Of a stretch of DNA of 64,000 nucleotides, positions 25,189-33,596 are shown piece by piece. The notes under the pieces are model-generated. The model was not told where the DNA came from. It searched no databases and saw only the letters and a list, made by a program, of their open reading frames with translations. The position numbers and the translations under genes are program-made. Origin of the DNA: Streptomyces natalensis ATCC 27448 (GTDB taxonomy: Bacteria; Actinomycetota; Actinomycetes; Streptomycetales; Streptomycetaceae); contig NZ_JRKI01000034.1 in NCBI RefSeq assembly GCF_000935125.1, forward strand, positions 496,001-560,000. Direction: 5' to 3'. Numbering within the stretch: position 1 is the stretch's first letter; each line of letters begins with the position of its first letter.

Positions 25189-27264
25189 TCAGGCCGCCGT
25201 CTCGCCGATGCCGCCGCGCCGGCGCAGCTCCTGGACGCGACCCCGGACCGCCCGCTGGACCTGGGCGTTGTGTATCCCCTCGCCGAGCTCCTGCGCGAGG
25301 TCCAGCGCCTGTTCGAGCTTGGCCCACTGCTGGAGCTGGTGCGCGAGGCGTACCGCATCGTTGACGGCTGCCATCGCGGCCTCCTCGCGCCCGAGAGCCC
25401 GCAGGGCCCGGCCGCGGACGATGCCGAGGCGCAGCCGCATGGAGTCGTCGCCCTCGGCCTCAGCCGTGGCCAGCGCCCCGGCCAGCAGGTCCAGCGCCTC
25501 CTGGGGGCGGCCGGCGGCCAGGACCGCCTGGGCGAGGTTGTAGGTCTGGACGACGATGCCGTGGGTGTCGCCCTCGTTGGCGCGCAGGGCCCGTTCGAAG
25601 AGCGCGATGGCTTCGCCGGGACGGTCCACGGCGAGCCGTAGCAGGCCGTGCGTCTCCCATATGACGCCGTGCAGCCGGGCCTCGGCGACCCTGCCCAGCA
25701 GCGCCTCGCCACGGTCCAGTTCGGCCTCGGCGGCGGCGTACTCGCCCAACGAGTAGTGGGCGCGGGCCAGTTGGTTGTGCATCCGGACCTGGACGTCGGG
25801 ACGGCCCGCGGCCTGTGCGGCCGCGATGCCGAGCTCGTGGGACTCGATCCAGTCCGCGTAGTGCGCGCGGTTGTGGTAGAGCGCCCAGAGCGATTCGCAC
25901 AGCCGCCAGACGGCGTCGTGCCATTCCTCGTCGGCGGCGGTGCGCAGCACGGCGAGGAGGTTGGCCCGCTCGGCGTCGAGCCATTCCAGGGCCCCGGCCT
26001 TGGTGGTGAACGGCTTCCGCGCCCGCTCCTCGGGGGCTTCCTGGAGGCGCAGGCGCGGTCCCAGGACCAGATGGTCGGCGAGGGCCGCGGTGGTGACGTA
26101 GAAGTCGGTGACCCGGCGTCGCACGGCGCGCAGGTCATGAGGCGGTGCGCTCTGGACACGGGCGCGGGCGTGCGCCGCCACCACGTCGTGCAGCCGGAAC
26201 CGCTCCGGCTCCGTCGCGTCCACCGCCATGTGGGCGGTGCGCAGATCGCGCAGCCCGTCCTCGAACCGCGGCACCCCGGCGGCTTCGGCGACGGCCGCGG
26301 TGAAGGTCGTACCGGGGAAGCGGCCCAGGAAGTCGTACAGGGACCGGGTGTGCGGGGAGAAGGTGTCGGTGACCGCGTCGAACACGGCGGCCGCCGCCTC
26401 GCGCAGGCCCGGTCCCGGCCGCTCCTCGGACAGCTCGCGGACCACCGCGTCCAGGCTCTGATGGGGGCGCTCCATGAGCCATTCGCACGCCGCCCGCAGG
26501 GCCAGCGGCAGCCCGCCGCAGACCTCGACGAGCCGCTGGGCGGCGCCCGCGTCCTCGGTGGAGTCCCGCCAGCGCCGCACCAGTTGGAGGCCGGCGGCGG
26601 TTTCGAGCGGGTCCACGACGACCGAGACCGCGCCGTCCAGCTCCAGGGAGGTCAGTCGGGTGCGGCCGAGGACCACGACCAGGCCGCGGCTGGGCAGCAG
26701 CGGGCGGACCTCGGCGGCGTGCCGGGCGTTGTCGATGACCACCAGCAGCGGGCGCGCGGCCGTGACCGTACGGAAGCGCTTCGAGCGGTCGGCCAGTCCG
26801 GCGGGAATGTAGTGCTCGTCGACGTCCAGATCACGCAGGAAGGTGCCGATGACGGCGCCGACGTCGACGCCGCCGTCGCGGCGCACCTCGGCGAGATCGA
26901 CGTAGAGCTGACCGTCGGGGAAGGCGTCGGCGAACTCGCGCCAGACCCACTGGGAGACCAGTTCCGTCTTGCCGACGCCGCCCAGGCCCGTGATCACGAT
27001 GATGCCGGGCGGGCCGCCCTGCCCGGAGGACTCGGCCGCGGCGCGCAGGCTCGCGAACTCCTGCGTGCGGTTGACGAACCCGCCCCTGGGGAGCGGGACT
27101 TGGCGCGGTACCTCCGGCTCGGGCGGAGCCGGGACGTTGAGGGTGAGGGAGTTGAGGGTCTCGATCAGCTGGGCCTGGACGACGGAGCCGTGGACCACCG
27201 CCTCCCCCGACAGGACATTGCGCACGCTCTTCCCGGCCTTGCCGCCGTCCGCCCGGTCGTCCAC
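25189..27264 (-). CDS. STAND NTPase: NB-ARC domain with C-terminal TPR repeats
   Basis: A signal-transducing NTPase of 691 aa. GTG 27264 is preferred, with AAGGGAGA 5 bp upstream; the frame also reaches a TTG at 27291. The P-loop GLGGVGKTE is at residues ~93-101, Walker B is LLVVIDNARHA, and the GLPLAL motif is in CGGLPLALRAACEWL. A winged-helix section follows (YDFLGRFPGTTFTAAVAEAAGV, FRLHDVVAAHA). The last ~280 residues are tetratricopeptide-like (NQLARAHYSLGEYAAAEAEL and following units). It resembles AfsR without the SARP DNA-binding domain, so it may act as a sensor or scaffold. The partner gene follows at once. Confidence 0.85.
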   Translation of the reverse strand: MDDRADGGKAGKSVRNVLSGEAVVHGSVVQAQLIETLNSLTLNVPAPPEPEVPRQVPLPRGGFVNRTQEFASLRAAAESSGQGGPPGIIVITGLGGVGKTELVSQWVWREFADAFPDGQLYVDLAEVRRDGGVDVGAVIGTFLRDLDVDEHYIPAGLADRSKRFRTVTAARPLLVVIDNARHAAEVRPLLPSRGLVVVLGRTRLTSLELDGAVSVVVDPLETAAGLQLVRRWRDSTEDAGAAQRLVEVCGGLPLALRAACEWLMERPHQSLDAVVRELSEERPGPGLREAAAAVFDAVTDTFSPHTRSLYDFLGRFPGTTFTAAVAEAAGVPRFEDGLRDLRTAHMAVDATEPERFRLHDVVAAHARARVQSAPPHDLRAVRRRVTDFYVTTAALADHLVLGPRLRLQEAPEERARKPFTTKAGALEWLDAERANLLAVLRTAADEEWHDAVWRLCESLWALYHNRAHYADWIESHELGIAAAQAAGRPDVQVRMHNQLARAHYSLGEYAAAEAELDRGEALLGRVAEARLHGVIWETHGLLRLAVDRPGEAIALFERALRANEGDTHGIVVQTYNLAQAVLAAGRPQEALDLLAGALATAEAEGDDSMRLRLGIVRGRALRALGREEAAMAAVNDAVRLAHQLQQWAKLEQALDLAQELGEGIHNAQVQRAVRGRVQELRRRGGIGETAA

Positions 27265-27393
27265 CCGATCTCCCTTCCCCGCACTTCCCAACGCCGCACG
27301 GACGCGGGAGGTTCCCCGCTTCGGCCGTCCAGGGTATGCGGCCGCGATCGGCCGTGCCCGGGATCCACGGGAAGTCGGTCGGCGGGGGCCGGC

Positions 27394-28386
27394 TTACCGG
27401 GCGCGCGCCGTGTGCACCGTCTGGACGGCCAGCAGGAAGGCGTCCGGGCGGCGGGCGAATCCGGCCGCGTCGTGCGGGTCGGTGAGGCGGGCCAGGGTGG
27501 TCCGATCGTCCTCGTCCAGCCGGTCGCCGTACGCCTCCAGGATGCGGGTGAGGGTGGCGACGACGTACTCGCGGGCGGCGCTGGACAGCGGGGCCGGCAG
27601 GTCGAGGAGGAAGCTGCGGGTGCACGGGGTCCGCAGACCGGCATCGGCCAGGAAGGCGGGCCAGTCCTCGAGGGTGTCCTCGCTGTCGGGCAGCGCCGTC
27701 CGCATCCGTGTGAACCACTCCTCTCCGGCCGCGTCGAGGCGGGCGAGCAGTCCCGGGCGGCCGATGCCGATGTCGCGCGGCAGGAACCGCGGGGCCAGGC
27801 CGCCCTCGGCGATGGCGAGCAGTCCGCCGGGCCGCAGATGCCCGGCGAGGGCGGCCACCGCGGCCCGCTGGTCGCCGATGTGGTGCAGCACCTTGCTGGA
27901 CCAGATGAGGTCGGCGCCGCCGAGTGCGTCCAGGCCGTCGGTGACCTCGGCGACGTGGGTGCGTACGCGGTCACCCAGGCCGAGGCGGACGGCGCGCTCA
28001 CGGGCCCGCTCCAGGAGGGCCGCCCCCGGATCCACGGCCACCACCTCGGCGCCGGGGAACGCCTGCGCCAGGACGCAGGCGGCGACGCCGGGACCGCTGC
28101 CGATATCGAGCACCCGGCGCACCGCGTCCGGGCCGGGCCCGCCGTCGGCGGCGAGCAGGGTGCGCAGCCAGTCCACCGCCTGTTCGTAGACGGGCAGGTG
28201 CACCTCGGCGCCGTTTTCGAGGACCGGGCCGAGCACCTCCCAGTCCAGGTCGGTGGCGTCCTGGCCGTGGCCGTGGCCGTGGCCGGAGCCGTGGCCGTGG
28301 CCGGAGTGGTGGTTCCCGGGCGCGGCCGGGCCGGGGCCGGCGGAGAGGTGGTCTGCGCCGGTGACGGAATGATCGTGACGGGTCAT
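27394..28386 (-). CDS. SAM-dependent methyltransferase with His/Gly-rich N-terminus
   Basis: A 330-aa class I methyltransferase. ATG 28386 has CGGAGGC upstream. Residues ~25-42 form a (Gly-His)n stretch encoded by a short tandem repeat at 28260-28312. The SAM motif is VLDIGSGPGVAACVLAQAF, followed by the acidic VVAVDPG and the motif LIWSSKVLHHIGDQRAAV. The C-terminal half has LAIAEGGLAPRFLP and an alpha-helical cap. The His-rich arm could bind metal; such arms are also seen in nickel or zinc proteins. The methyl acceptor is unknown. Confidence 0.85.
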   Translation of the reverse strand: MTRHDHSVTGADHLSAGPGPAAPGNHHSGHGHGSGHGHGHGQDATDLDWEVLGPVLENGAEVHLPVYEQAVDWLRTLLAADGGPGPDAVRRVLDIGSGPGVAACVLAQAFPGAEVVAVDPGAALLERARERAVRLGLGDRVRTHVAEVTDGLDALGGADLIWSSKVLHHIGDQRAAVAALAGHLRPGGLLAIAEGGLAPRFLPRDIGIGRPGLLARLDAAGEEWFTRMRTALPDSEDTLEDWPAFLADAGLRTPCTRSFLLDLPAPLSSAAREYVVATLTRILEAYGDRLDEDDRTTLARLTDPHDAAGFARRPDAFLLAVQTVHTARAR

Positions 28387-28486
28387 GCGGTCGAGCCTCC
28401 GTGACGGATCGTTCGTGGGCAACCTTCGTTGCCGGTTCGGCAACCCCGCCGCCCTCCGGGGCACCGGCCCACCGTAGGGTCGGCCC

Positions 28487-29575
28487 GTGGCTACTCCCGG
28501 ATGGATGCCGCCGACCGAAACGGAGCGGCGGCTGTGCGAAGCAACGGCACGCGGCGACTGGAACGGACAGATCGCGGCGATCGCCGGCGAGGACCTGTAT
28601 CTGGCGGCGCCGCAGCAGGGTCAGGACCCGCTGCCGGTCTACGACGATCCCGCGACCGGCGGTAAGTGCCTTCCCGTCCTGACGCGCGGCATGCTGCCGC
28701 CGTGGCAGCCGCAGCAGCTTTTCGACCGGGTCACCCTTGAGGAGCTGGCGCAGGACTGGCCCCACGACCAGTGGCGGCTGGCGGTCAATCCCGCCACCCC
28801 GGCCGCCGTCTATCTGGCCGCGACGCCCCCGCACCGCGCCACCTGGACGGCGATGCGCGCCCACTACGGCGTACGCCCCGGCGGACTGCTGGCCACGCAC
28901 TACGGCGGTCCGCTGACCGGTCCGCTCGCGCAGGGACTGGCCTGCGGCGCCCCCCTCGCTGTGCACCACAGCGTCCCGTGGAACGAACTCGGCACGCTCT
29001 TCCTCGACCCCGCCACGGATGCCCGGACGCTGCACGAACAGTGGTCGGTGACCGACCCGGCGACCTGGCAGCAGCGCTTGAGCCAGCTGCTCGCCGGGCA
29101 GTTCGTCCCGGCACCGGCAGAGGCGGCACTGCGGCGGCGGGCCGGTACGGACGAGGGGGCGGCGAAGGCCGAGGCGCGGGAGGGGACAGCGGAGGCCGAC
29201 GTGCAGGAGGCGGAACTCCCCGAACTCGTCACCCGCTACGAGGACCGCTTCCGTACGGACGGACTGCTGCCGCCCGACGGCCGTGTGGTCTCCGTCCTCG
29301 CCCTGGACCTCGTCCACGCGGTCAACCTCGTCCGCTGGGGCCTGAGCGCCCGGCTGTGCGCCCCGCAGCAGGCCGAGCAGGCGGTCCTGGAGGCCGGGGC
29401 GCGGGCCAGGGAGGGGTACGGCTCCTGGGAGGAGTTCGCCGCGGGCTATGCGCTGGGCCGGCTGCTCGCCTACGACCAGGGCTGGTTCGGACCGCAGTAC
29501 GCCGAGACGCTGCACCTCCACCGCACCCTCACCCAGGACCCGGCGTCGCCGTGGCGGGCGCTGCCGTTCGCCTGA
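28487..29575 (+). CDS. SseB-like N-terminal domain plus DUF1266 domain protein
   Basis: A 362-aa cytoplasmic protein from about GTG 28487. The first ~150 residues (ARGDWNGQIAAIAGEDLYLA, CLPVLTRGMLPPWQP, WRLAVNPATPAAVYL) resemble the SseB N-terminal domain common in Streptomyces. The C-terminal ~140 residues (VVSVLALDLVHAVNLVRWGL, GSWEEFAAGYALGRLLAYDQ) fit DUF1266. An alanine/glutamate-rich linker at ~215-245 joins them. No catalytic residues were recognised. It is divergent from the methyltransferase gene, with only 100 bp between the starts. Confidence 0.75.
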   Translation: MATPGWMPPTETERRLCEATARGDWNGQIAAIAGEDLYLAAPQQGQDPLPVYDDPATGGKCLPVLTRGMLPPWQPQQLFDRVTLEELAQDWPHDQWRLAVNPATPAAVYLAATPPHRATWTAMRAHYGVRPGGLLATHYGGPLTGPLAQGLACGAPLAVHHSVPWNELGTLFLDPATDARTLHEQWSVTDPATWQQRLSQLLAGQFVPAPAEAALRRRAGTDEGAAKAEAREGTAEADVQEAELPELVTRYEDRFRTDGLLPPDGRVVSVLALDLVHAVNLVRWGLSARLCAPQQAEQAVLEAGARAREGYGSWEEFAAGYALGRLLAYDQGWFGPQYAETLHLHRTLTQDPASPWRALPFA

Positions 29576-29592
29576 CGAGGGTGCCCACGGGG

Positions 29593-29630
29593 CCGTACCG
29601 GGACCGGACCGGGACCGCCGGTCCGTACGG
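29593..29630 (+). terminator. Imperfect hairpin after the DUF1266 gene
   Basis: CCGTACCGGGACCGG and CCGGTCCGTACGG form an inverted repeat of about 13 bp with a small bulge and a 10-nt loop, 18 bp after the stop codon. There is no U-run, as is usual for Streptomyces terminators. Confidence 0.35.
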
Positions 29631-29782
29631 GCGGAAGGGACGGGCCCGGCGGTCATTTGGGGCGCGGCCGTGCCGTCGGGGATGATGCAGCAGAGGCACG
29701 GACCGACAGAAGGGGCAAAACGACATGTGCGGGAGCGCCGGGCGCCGCGCGCCCACACGGACCGCGACACCGGGAGACCGCC

Positions 29783-30712
29783 ATGGGCGCTGACTCCGCT
29801 CCGCAGGTCGCCACCACACCCGCCGCCGAACCGGCGCCGGTCCGTACAACAGCGCCGACCTGGAGCCAGATCCGTACCGCACTGCGCCGTACGCCGGTGG
29901 CCGTCTGGCGCGACGATGTGACGGACTGGGCGGCCAGCCTGACGTATTACTCGGTACTGGCGCTGCTGCCGTCGGTCATCGTCACCGTCTCGCTGATCGG
30001 CCTCGCCGAACCCACCGCCACCGTGCAGCTGATCAACCAGATCAGCGCCCTCGCCCCGGCCGGCTCGGGGGCGGCCGTGCACCATGCGCTGGTGGTCATG
30101 GCCCATCAGCGCACCGCCGCCTGGGTCGTGGTCGGCGGTGCGCTGGTCAGTGCGCTGTGGTCCTCGTGCAGCTATCTCGCGGTGTTCCGCCGGGCGCTGC
30201 ACGCCATGCACCGCACGAAGGACGACCGGCCACCGTGGCGCAAGGCGCCGCGCATCCTCGCCAACGCCCTGCTGCTGATGGCGCTGCTGATCAGCAGCGC
30301 GGTGGTGCTGCTGGTGAGCGGCCCGATCGCCCGTGCCATCGGCCGCTGGCTGGGGATGGGCGAGGGGGGCGAGGCCACCTGGAACCTCCTGAAGTGGCCG
30401 CTGCTGTTGCTGCTCGCCGCCGTACTGGCGATGGTGCTGTTCCGCTCCGGCCCGCCGATGTCACGCGGCGTACGACGCGCCGCGCCCGGCGGCATGGTGG
30501 CGGTCCTGCTGTGGCTGGTGTCCTCCGGAGGCTTCTCCGCCTACGTGTCGTACGTCGGCACCTTCAACCGCCTCTACGGCTCGCTCGCGGGCCCGCTGGT
30601 CTTCCTCATCTGGCTGTGGTTCTCGCATCTTTCGCTGCTGTGCGGGGCGCAGTTCAATGCGGAGCTGGTGCGGGCGGGGCGGCGGGTGCGGGTGCCGCGG
30701 CAGCATTCCTGA
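29783..30712 (+). CDS. YihY/BrkB-type inner membrane protein
   Basis: A 309-aa integral membrane protein from ATG 29783 with GGGAGA upstream. After a short proline/alanine-rich cytoplasmic start, the family signature WAASLTYYSVLALLPSVIV appears at residues ~50-70. Five to six membrane segments follow, among them AWVVVGGALVSALWSSCSYL, ANALLLMALLISSAVVLLV and LVFLIWLWFSHLSLLCGAQF. The C-terminal LCGAQFNAELVR motif is typical. Function is unknown; the family was once mislabelled ribonuclease BN. Confidence 0.9.
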   Translation: MGADSAPQVATTPAAEPAPVRTTAPTWSQIRTALRRTPVAVWRDDVTDWAASLTYYSVLALLPSVIVTVSLIGLAEPTATVQLINQISALAPAGSGAAVHHALVVMAHQRTAAWVVVGGALVSALWSSCSYLAVFRRALHAMHRTKDDRPPWRKAPRILANALLLMALLISSAVVLLVSGPIARAIGRWLGMGEGGEATWNLLKWPLLLLLAAVLAMVLFRSGPPMSRGVRRAAPGGMVAVLLWLVSSGGFSAYVSYVGTFNRLYGSLAGPLVFLIWLWFSHLSLLCGAQFNAELVRAGRRVRVPRQHS

Positions 30713-30780
30713 CGGACGGCCGTACTTGCCGTACTTGCCGTATGTGCCGCGTCGATTGGCCGTACGGCCGCCGCCGTCGC

Positions 30781-31092
30781 TCAGCGGGCGCCGTGGCTGG
30801 GAGCGATCTCCTCGATCCGCCGCGCGAGACCGAAGTCGAGGCGGGTGATCCGGCCGCCGATGCTGTGGGTGTTCACAGCGATGCCGAGCCGGTTGTAGCT
30901 CAGGGTCAGATCGGCGTGGTGGCCCAACTCCTCCTGGATCTGGGCGATATGGATGACCATCACGGCCGCGGGCAGATGCCCGTCGAAGGCGTAGCGGCGG
31001 CGCAGCAGGTCCCCGTCGACGGACCAGCCGGGCAGTTCCGCGAGGCGGTCCTCGATCTCCTTGGTGCTGAGCGGTTCCACCTGGGCGCTCAT
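30781..31092 (-). CDS. Pterin-4a-carbinolamine dehydratase
   Basis: A 103-aa enzyme from ATG 31092, the normal length. It dehydrates 4a-hydroxytetrahydropterin and helps recycle the pterin cofactor. The family pattern is present: a central AAVMVIHIAQIQEELGHHADLTLSYN with the paired histidines, then THSIGGRITRLDFGLARRIE. The first His of the usual EHHP motif is kept as LGHHAD. It is divergent from the regulator at 31250. Confidence 0.85.
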   Translation of the reverse strand: MSAQVEPLSTKEIEDRLAELPGWSVDGDLLRRRYAFDGHLPAAVMVIHIAQIQEELGHHADLTLSYNRLGIAVNTHSIGGRITRLDFGLARRIEEIAPSHGAR

Positions 31093-31249
31093 GACGTTCG
31101 TCCCTTCGCCGTTGGCACTGCTGTGGCACGCCCAGCGTGGCACGGCGCGGCGGCCTGCACGCCGTAGTACGGGGAGCACGTACGGGTGGTGTGGGCGAGT
31201 GGTCTGGGCGGGGCAGGGCGGCCACCGCGGGTCGGCTACCGTCCCTCCC

Positions 31250-32062
31250 ATGACGACTGCCGTGGCACTGGCGCCGGAGACGACGGGCGTGGGGGCGTTG
31301 TTGCGCACATGGCGCGACCGCCGCAAGATCAGCCAGCTGGAGCTGGCCCTGCGCGCCGACTCCTCCGCCCGGCACATCAGCTTCATCGAGACCGGCCGTT
31401 CCCGCCCCAGCCAGGAGATGGTGCTGCGCCTGGCCGAACACCTCGACGTCCCCGTACGCGAGCGCAACGCCCTGCTGATCGCGGCGGGTTACGCCCCCGC
31501 CTTCCCCGAGACGCCGATGGACGACCCCTCGATGGCGGCCCTGCGCTCCGGGATGGAACGGCTGCTGACCGGCTACGAACCGTTCCCCGCGCTGGTGGTG
31601 GACGGGACGTACCACGTCCAGGCGGCGAACCGGGGCATCACCATGCTGCTGGAAGGCATCGACCCCGCCCTGCTGCGGCCGCCGCTGAACGCCATGCGGA
31701 TCACGCTCCATCCGGACGGGCTGGCGCCCCGTATCCGCAATTTCCTGGAGTGGCGCGGCCACCTCCTCGCCCAGATGGAACGGCAGTTGGCGGTCCTGCG
31801 GTCCGCGCCGCTGCGGGAGCTGTACGAGGAGGTACGGGGCTATCCGCTGCCCGAGGGCGGGCGGGAGGTGGCGTCCTTCGGCGACCATCCGCCCTTCGCA
31901 CTGCCGATGGTGATCGAGCACGACGGACATGTGCTCTCCTTCATCTCGACCATCGCCACCTTCAACACCCCCATGGATGTGACCGTCTCCGAACTGGCCG
32001 TGGAAACCTTCCTTCCCGCCGATCCGGAAACCGTCACCTACCTGCGAAAACAGGAACCGTAG
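31250..32062 (+). CDS. XRE-family transcriptional regulator with MmyB-like ligand-binding domain
   Basis: A 270-aa regulator from ATG 31250. Residues ~14-70 form the helix-turn-helix (LLRTWRDRRKISQLELALRA, RHISFIETGRSRPSQEMVLRLAEHL). The C-terminal domain (GYEPFPALVVDGTYHVQAAN, LNAMRITLHPDGLAPRIRNF, FPTP-like IATFNTPMDVTVSELAVETF) matches the MmyB PAS-like fatty-acid-binding domain. Such regulators usually control a divergent oxidoreductase or methyltransferase gene; here the divergent neighbour is the pterin dehydratase. The region 32063-32118 between this gene and the convergent gene has two TTACGCC-x-CCGCGGCC repeats. Confidence 0.9.
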   Translation: MTTAVALAPETTGVGALLRTWRDRRKISQLELALRADSSARHISFIETGRSRPSQEMVLRLAEHLDVPVRERNALLIAAGYAPAFPETPMDDPSMAALRSGMERLLTGYEPFPALVVDGTYHVQAANRGITMLLEGIDPALLRPPLNAMRITLHPDGLAPRIRNFLEWRGHLLAQMERQLAVLRSAPLRELYEEVRGYPLPEGGREVASFGDHPPFALPMVIEHDGHVLSFISTIATFNTPMDVTVSELAVETFLPADPETVTYLRKQEP

Positions 32063-32118
32063 GGGGCCCGCGGGGGGGGCGCGGCGGGTTGGGTTTACGC
32101 CGCCGCGGCCCGTCCGCT

Positions 32119-32634
32119 TTACGCCACCGCGGCCGGCACCCGGTCCAGGAACCCGCTCACCGACCGGATCCGCCCGTCTCCGTCCAGCCGCACCACATCA
32201 AACCCGGCCACCGGCGCCGTCCCGTCCGCCTCACTGACCAGCTCCCAGCCGAACCGCACAAGATCGTGGTGCCCGTCCGCGTCCCCCAACGCCCGGAACA
32301 CCATCCCGGGAAACTGCGCCCGCGCCGCGGTGATCAGAGCCACCAGCCCCGCGTGCCCCGCGACATCGGCCTGAGCGACGCCGGGCGTGCTCTGCGAGGA
32401 GAGCATCCCCCAGGAAAGATCGAAGCCGGTGGCGCGGAAGCCGCGTTCCCGCAGGAGCCGCGTGTGGTGGCCGGGGCCGCAGCCGATATCCGCAACGCGG
32501 GCTCCGCGCGGAAGCACCGCCGACAGGTAATCAAGCTCGGCAGTGATCCACTTGGCCGGTCCGGCCCACCGCTCCGCGTACTCGGACGCGATGACGTCGT
32601 ACGCGGCGCGTGTCTCACGTATGTTGTCGATCAC
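32119..32634 (-). CDS. Chimeric protein: truncated SAM methyltransferase fused to a SnoaL-like tail
   Basis: A 171-aa frame from ATG 32634. Residues 1-82 are the start of a class I methyltransferase (ETRAAYDVIASEYAERWAG, VADIGCGPGHHTRLLRERGF, FDLSWGML). After residue ~83 the sequence becomes AGHAGLVALITAARAQFPGM, FRALGDADGHHDLVRFGWEL, VAGFDVVRLDGDGRI and GFLDRVP, which is the second half of a SnoaL-like (NTF2-fold) protein. Neither half is complete. A deletion joining two adjacent genes in frame is the simplest explanation. It may be non-functional. Confidence 0.7.
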   Translation of the reverse strand: MIDNIRETRAAYDVIASEYAERWAGPAKWITAELDYLSAVLPRGARVADIGCGPGHHTRLLRERGFRATGFDLSWGMLSSQSTPGVAQADVAGHAGLVALITAARAQFPGMVFRALGDADGHHDLVRFGWELVSEADGTAPVAGFDVVRLDGDGRIRSVSGFLDRVPAAVA

Positions 32635-32709
32635 GCCGACACCCTACGACGAGTAGGTGCGTGGAACGGCTGTAGGAACGCTGTGCGGGATCCCGCCGGC
32701 CGGACAACG

Positions 32710-33222
32710 TCAGTCGGCCACGCCCAGGTCCTCACGCATGATCCGGCGCATGGCGGTCAGTGCGGGTTCTGCGGCCTTCAGGTCGATGAGTGCCTGATCC
32801 GCACTCTCCCGTTCCCGAGCCAGACCCCGATCAATGCGCTTGGCAGTGGCGTCGATCGCGGCCAGGACGACGTTCAACTCGCGAGATGCCCTGAGTACCG
32901 CTTCGGGGACGATCATCTGGGCCTCGGCATAGCGATCCCGGTAGTCCCGCCGCGCCTCCTCGACCTGGGCGCGGTCGTCGTCGGTGTAGACACCGTCGCG
33001 CATGCGATGGAGGGCGTCTTTCAGCATGGTGTGGAAGTGGCGGGAGGCGCGGTTCATGGCACCGTACGCGGCGCGTCGCTCCTCAAAGACCCGTCTTCCC
33101 TCCTCAGCCTGCCTCTCTTCTGCCCGCTGGCGCTTCGTCGTCCATGTCGCGATCACAGGCGCCAGGAGCGTGCCGAGTACTCCGACGACGGCAGTGACCA
33201 TGGCGGCAGTCGTAGCACCCAT
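32710..33222 (-). CDS. Small membrane-anchored coiled-coil protein
   Basis: A 170-aa protein from ATG 33222. One N-terminal membrane helix (AMVTAVVGVLGTLLAPVIAT) is followed by a long charged helical region (KRQRAEERQAEEGRRVFEE, then repeated Arg/Glu/Ala heptad-like sequence) to the end. This layout is common for small Streptomyces proteins of unknown function that hold a coiled coil at the membrane. No conserved family was recognised. It runs in the same direction as the permease gene further upstream. Confidence 0.7.
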   Translation of the reverse strand: MGATTAAMVTAVVGVLGTLLAPVIATWTTKRQRAEERQAEEGRRVFEERRAAYGAMNRASRHFHTMLKDALHRMRDGVYTDDDRAQVEEARRDYRDRYAEAQMIVPEAVLRASRELNVVLAAIDATAKRIDRGLARERESADQALIDLKAAEPALTAMRRIMREDLGVAD

Positions 33223-33242
33223 GCGCGCGACCCTAGCGGCTG

Positions 33243-33511
33243 GCAGGCGGGTCCACACCTGGCGGGTGAGACCATCCCTGGATGGGGCGTCGGCCGCGGA
33301 CTGGTGCATCCCGGCGGGGTGCGCCGGGTCCGGCACGTTCGCCACGGTCCGGCCACCGCCGCTGGTCAGCGCGACGGACACATAGTCGGCCCCGAGTTCC
33401 TGGGCGAGGGGATGCCCCAGGGGCACACAAGTCCAGCAGGCTGTCGGCCAGATACCGGTCGCGGGCGGCGAGGCCGGCGGCGTCCGGTGCGCCGCCGAGC
33501 AGTTCGGACAT
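33243..33511 (-). pseudogene. Possible frameshifted small gene
   Basis: ATG 33511 opens MSELLGGAPDAAGLAARDRYLA and continues DSLLDLCAPG. A second frame from ~33420 reads PLGHPLAQELGADYVSVALTS and ANVPDPAHPAG. The two join if one base is added or removed at ~33418-33424, where a GGGG run lies. No family was recognised. It fills the 370-bp gap between the coiled-coil gene and the permease gene, together with an uncharacterised stretch. Confidence 0.35.
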
Positions 33512-33596
33512 CGCGTTTTGCCGTCGGAGCTCGGGAGCGACGTACGGACCGGGCCGACCGTGTCCTCGTACGCGGGGAAGGCGCCGCGCCGCCGCC

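Noticed and set aside
28260..28312. Short GC-rich tandem repeat considered as a CRISPR or regulatory array
   Set aside because: The units are 6-12 bp, lie within the methyltransferase frame and lack spacers.
25648..28404. Plus-strand open frame of over 900 codons
   Set aside because: It lies opposite the STAND NTPase and methyltransferase genes, whose motifs are clear. Its composition (Gly, Arg, Val, Asp-rich) is that of an antisense frame.
30713..30760. Three 9-bp direct repeats (TACTTGCCG type) after the YihY gene
   Set aside because: Short and without a plausible operator or attachment context; treated as simple repetition.
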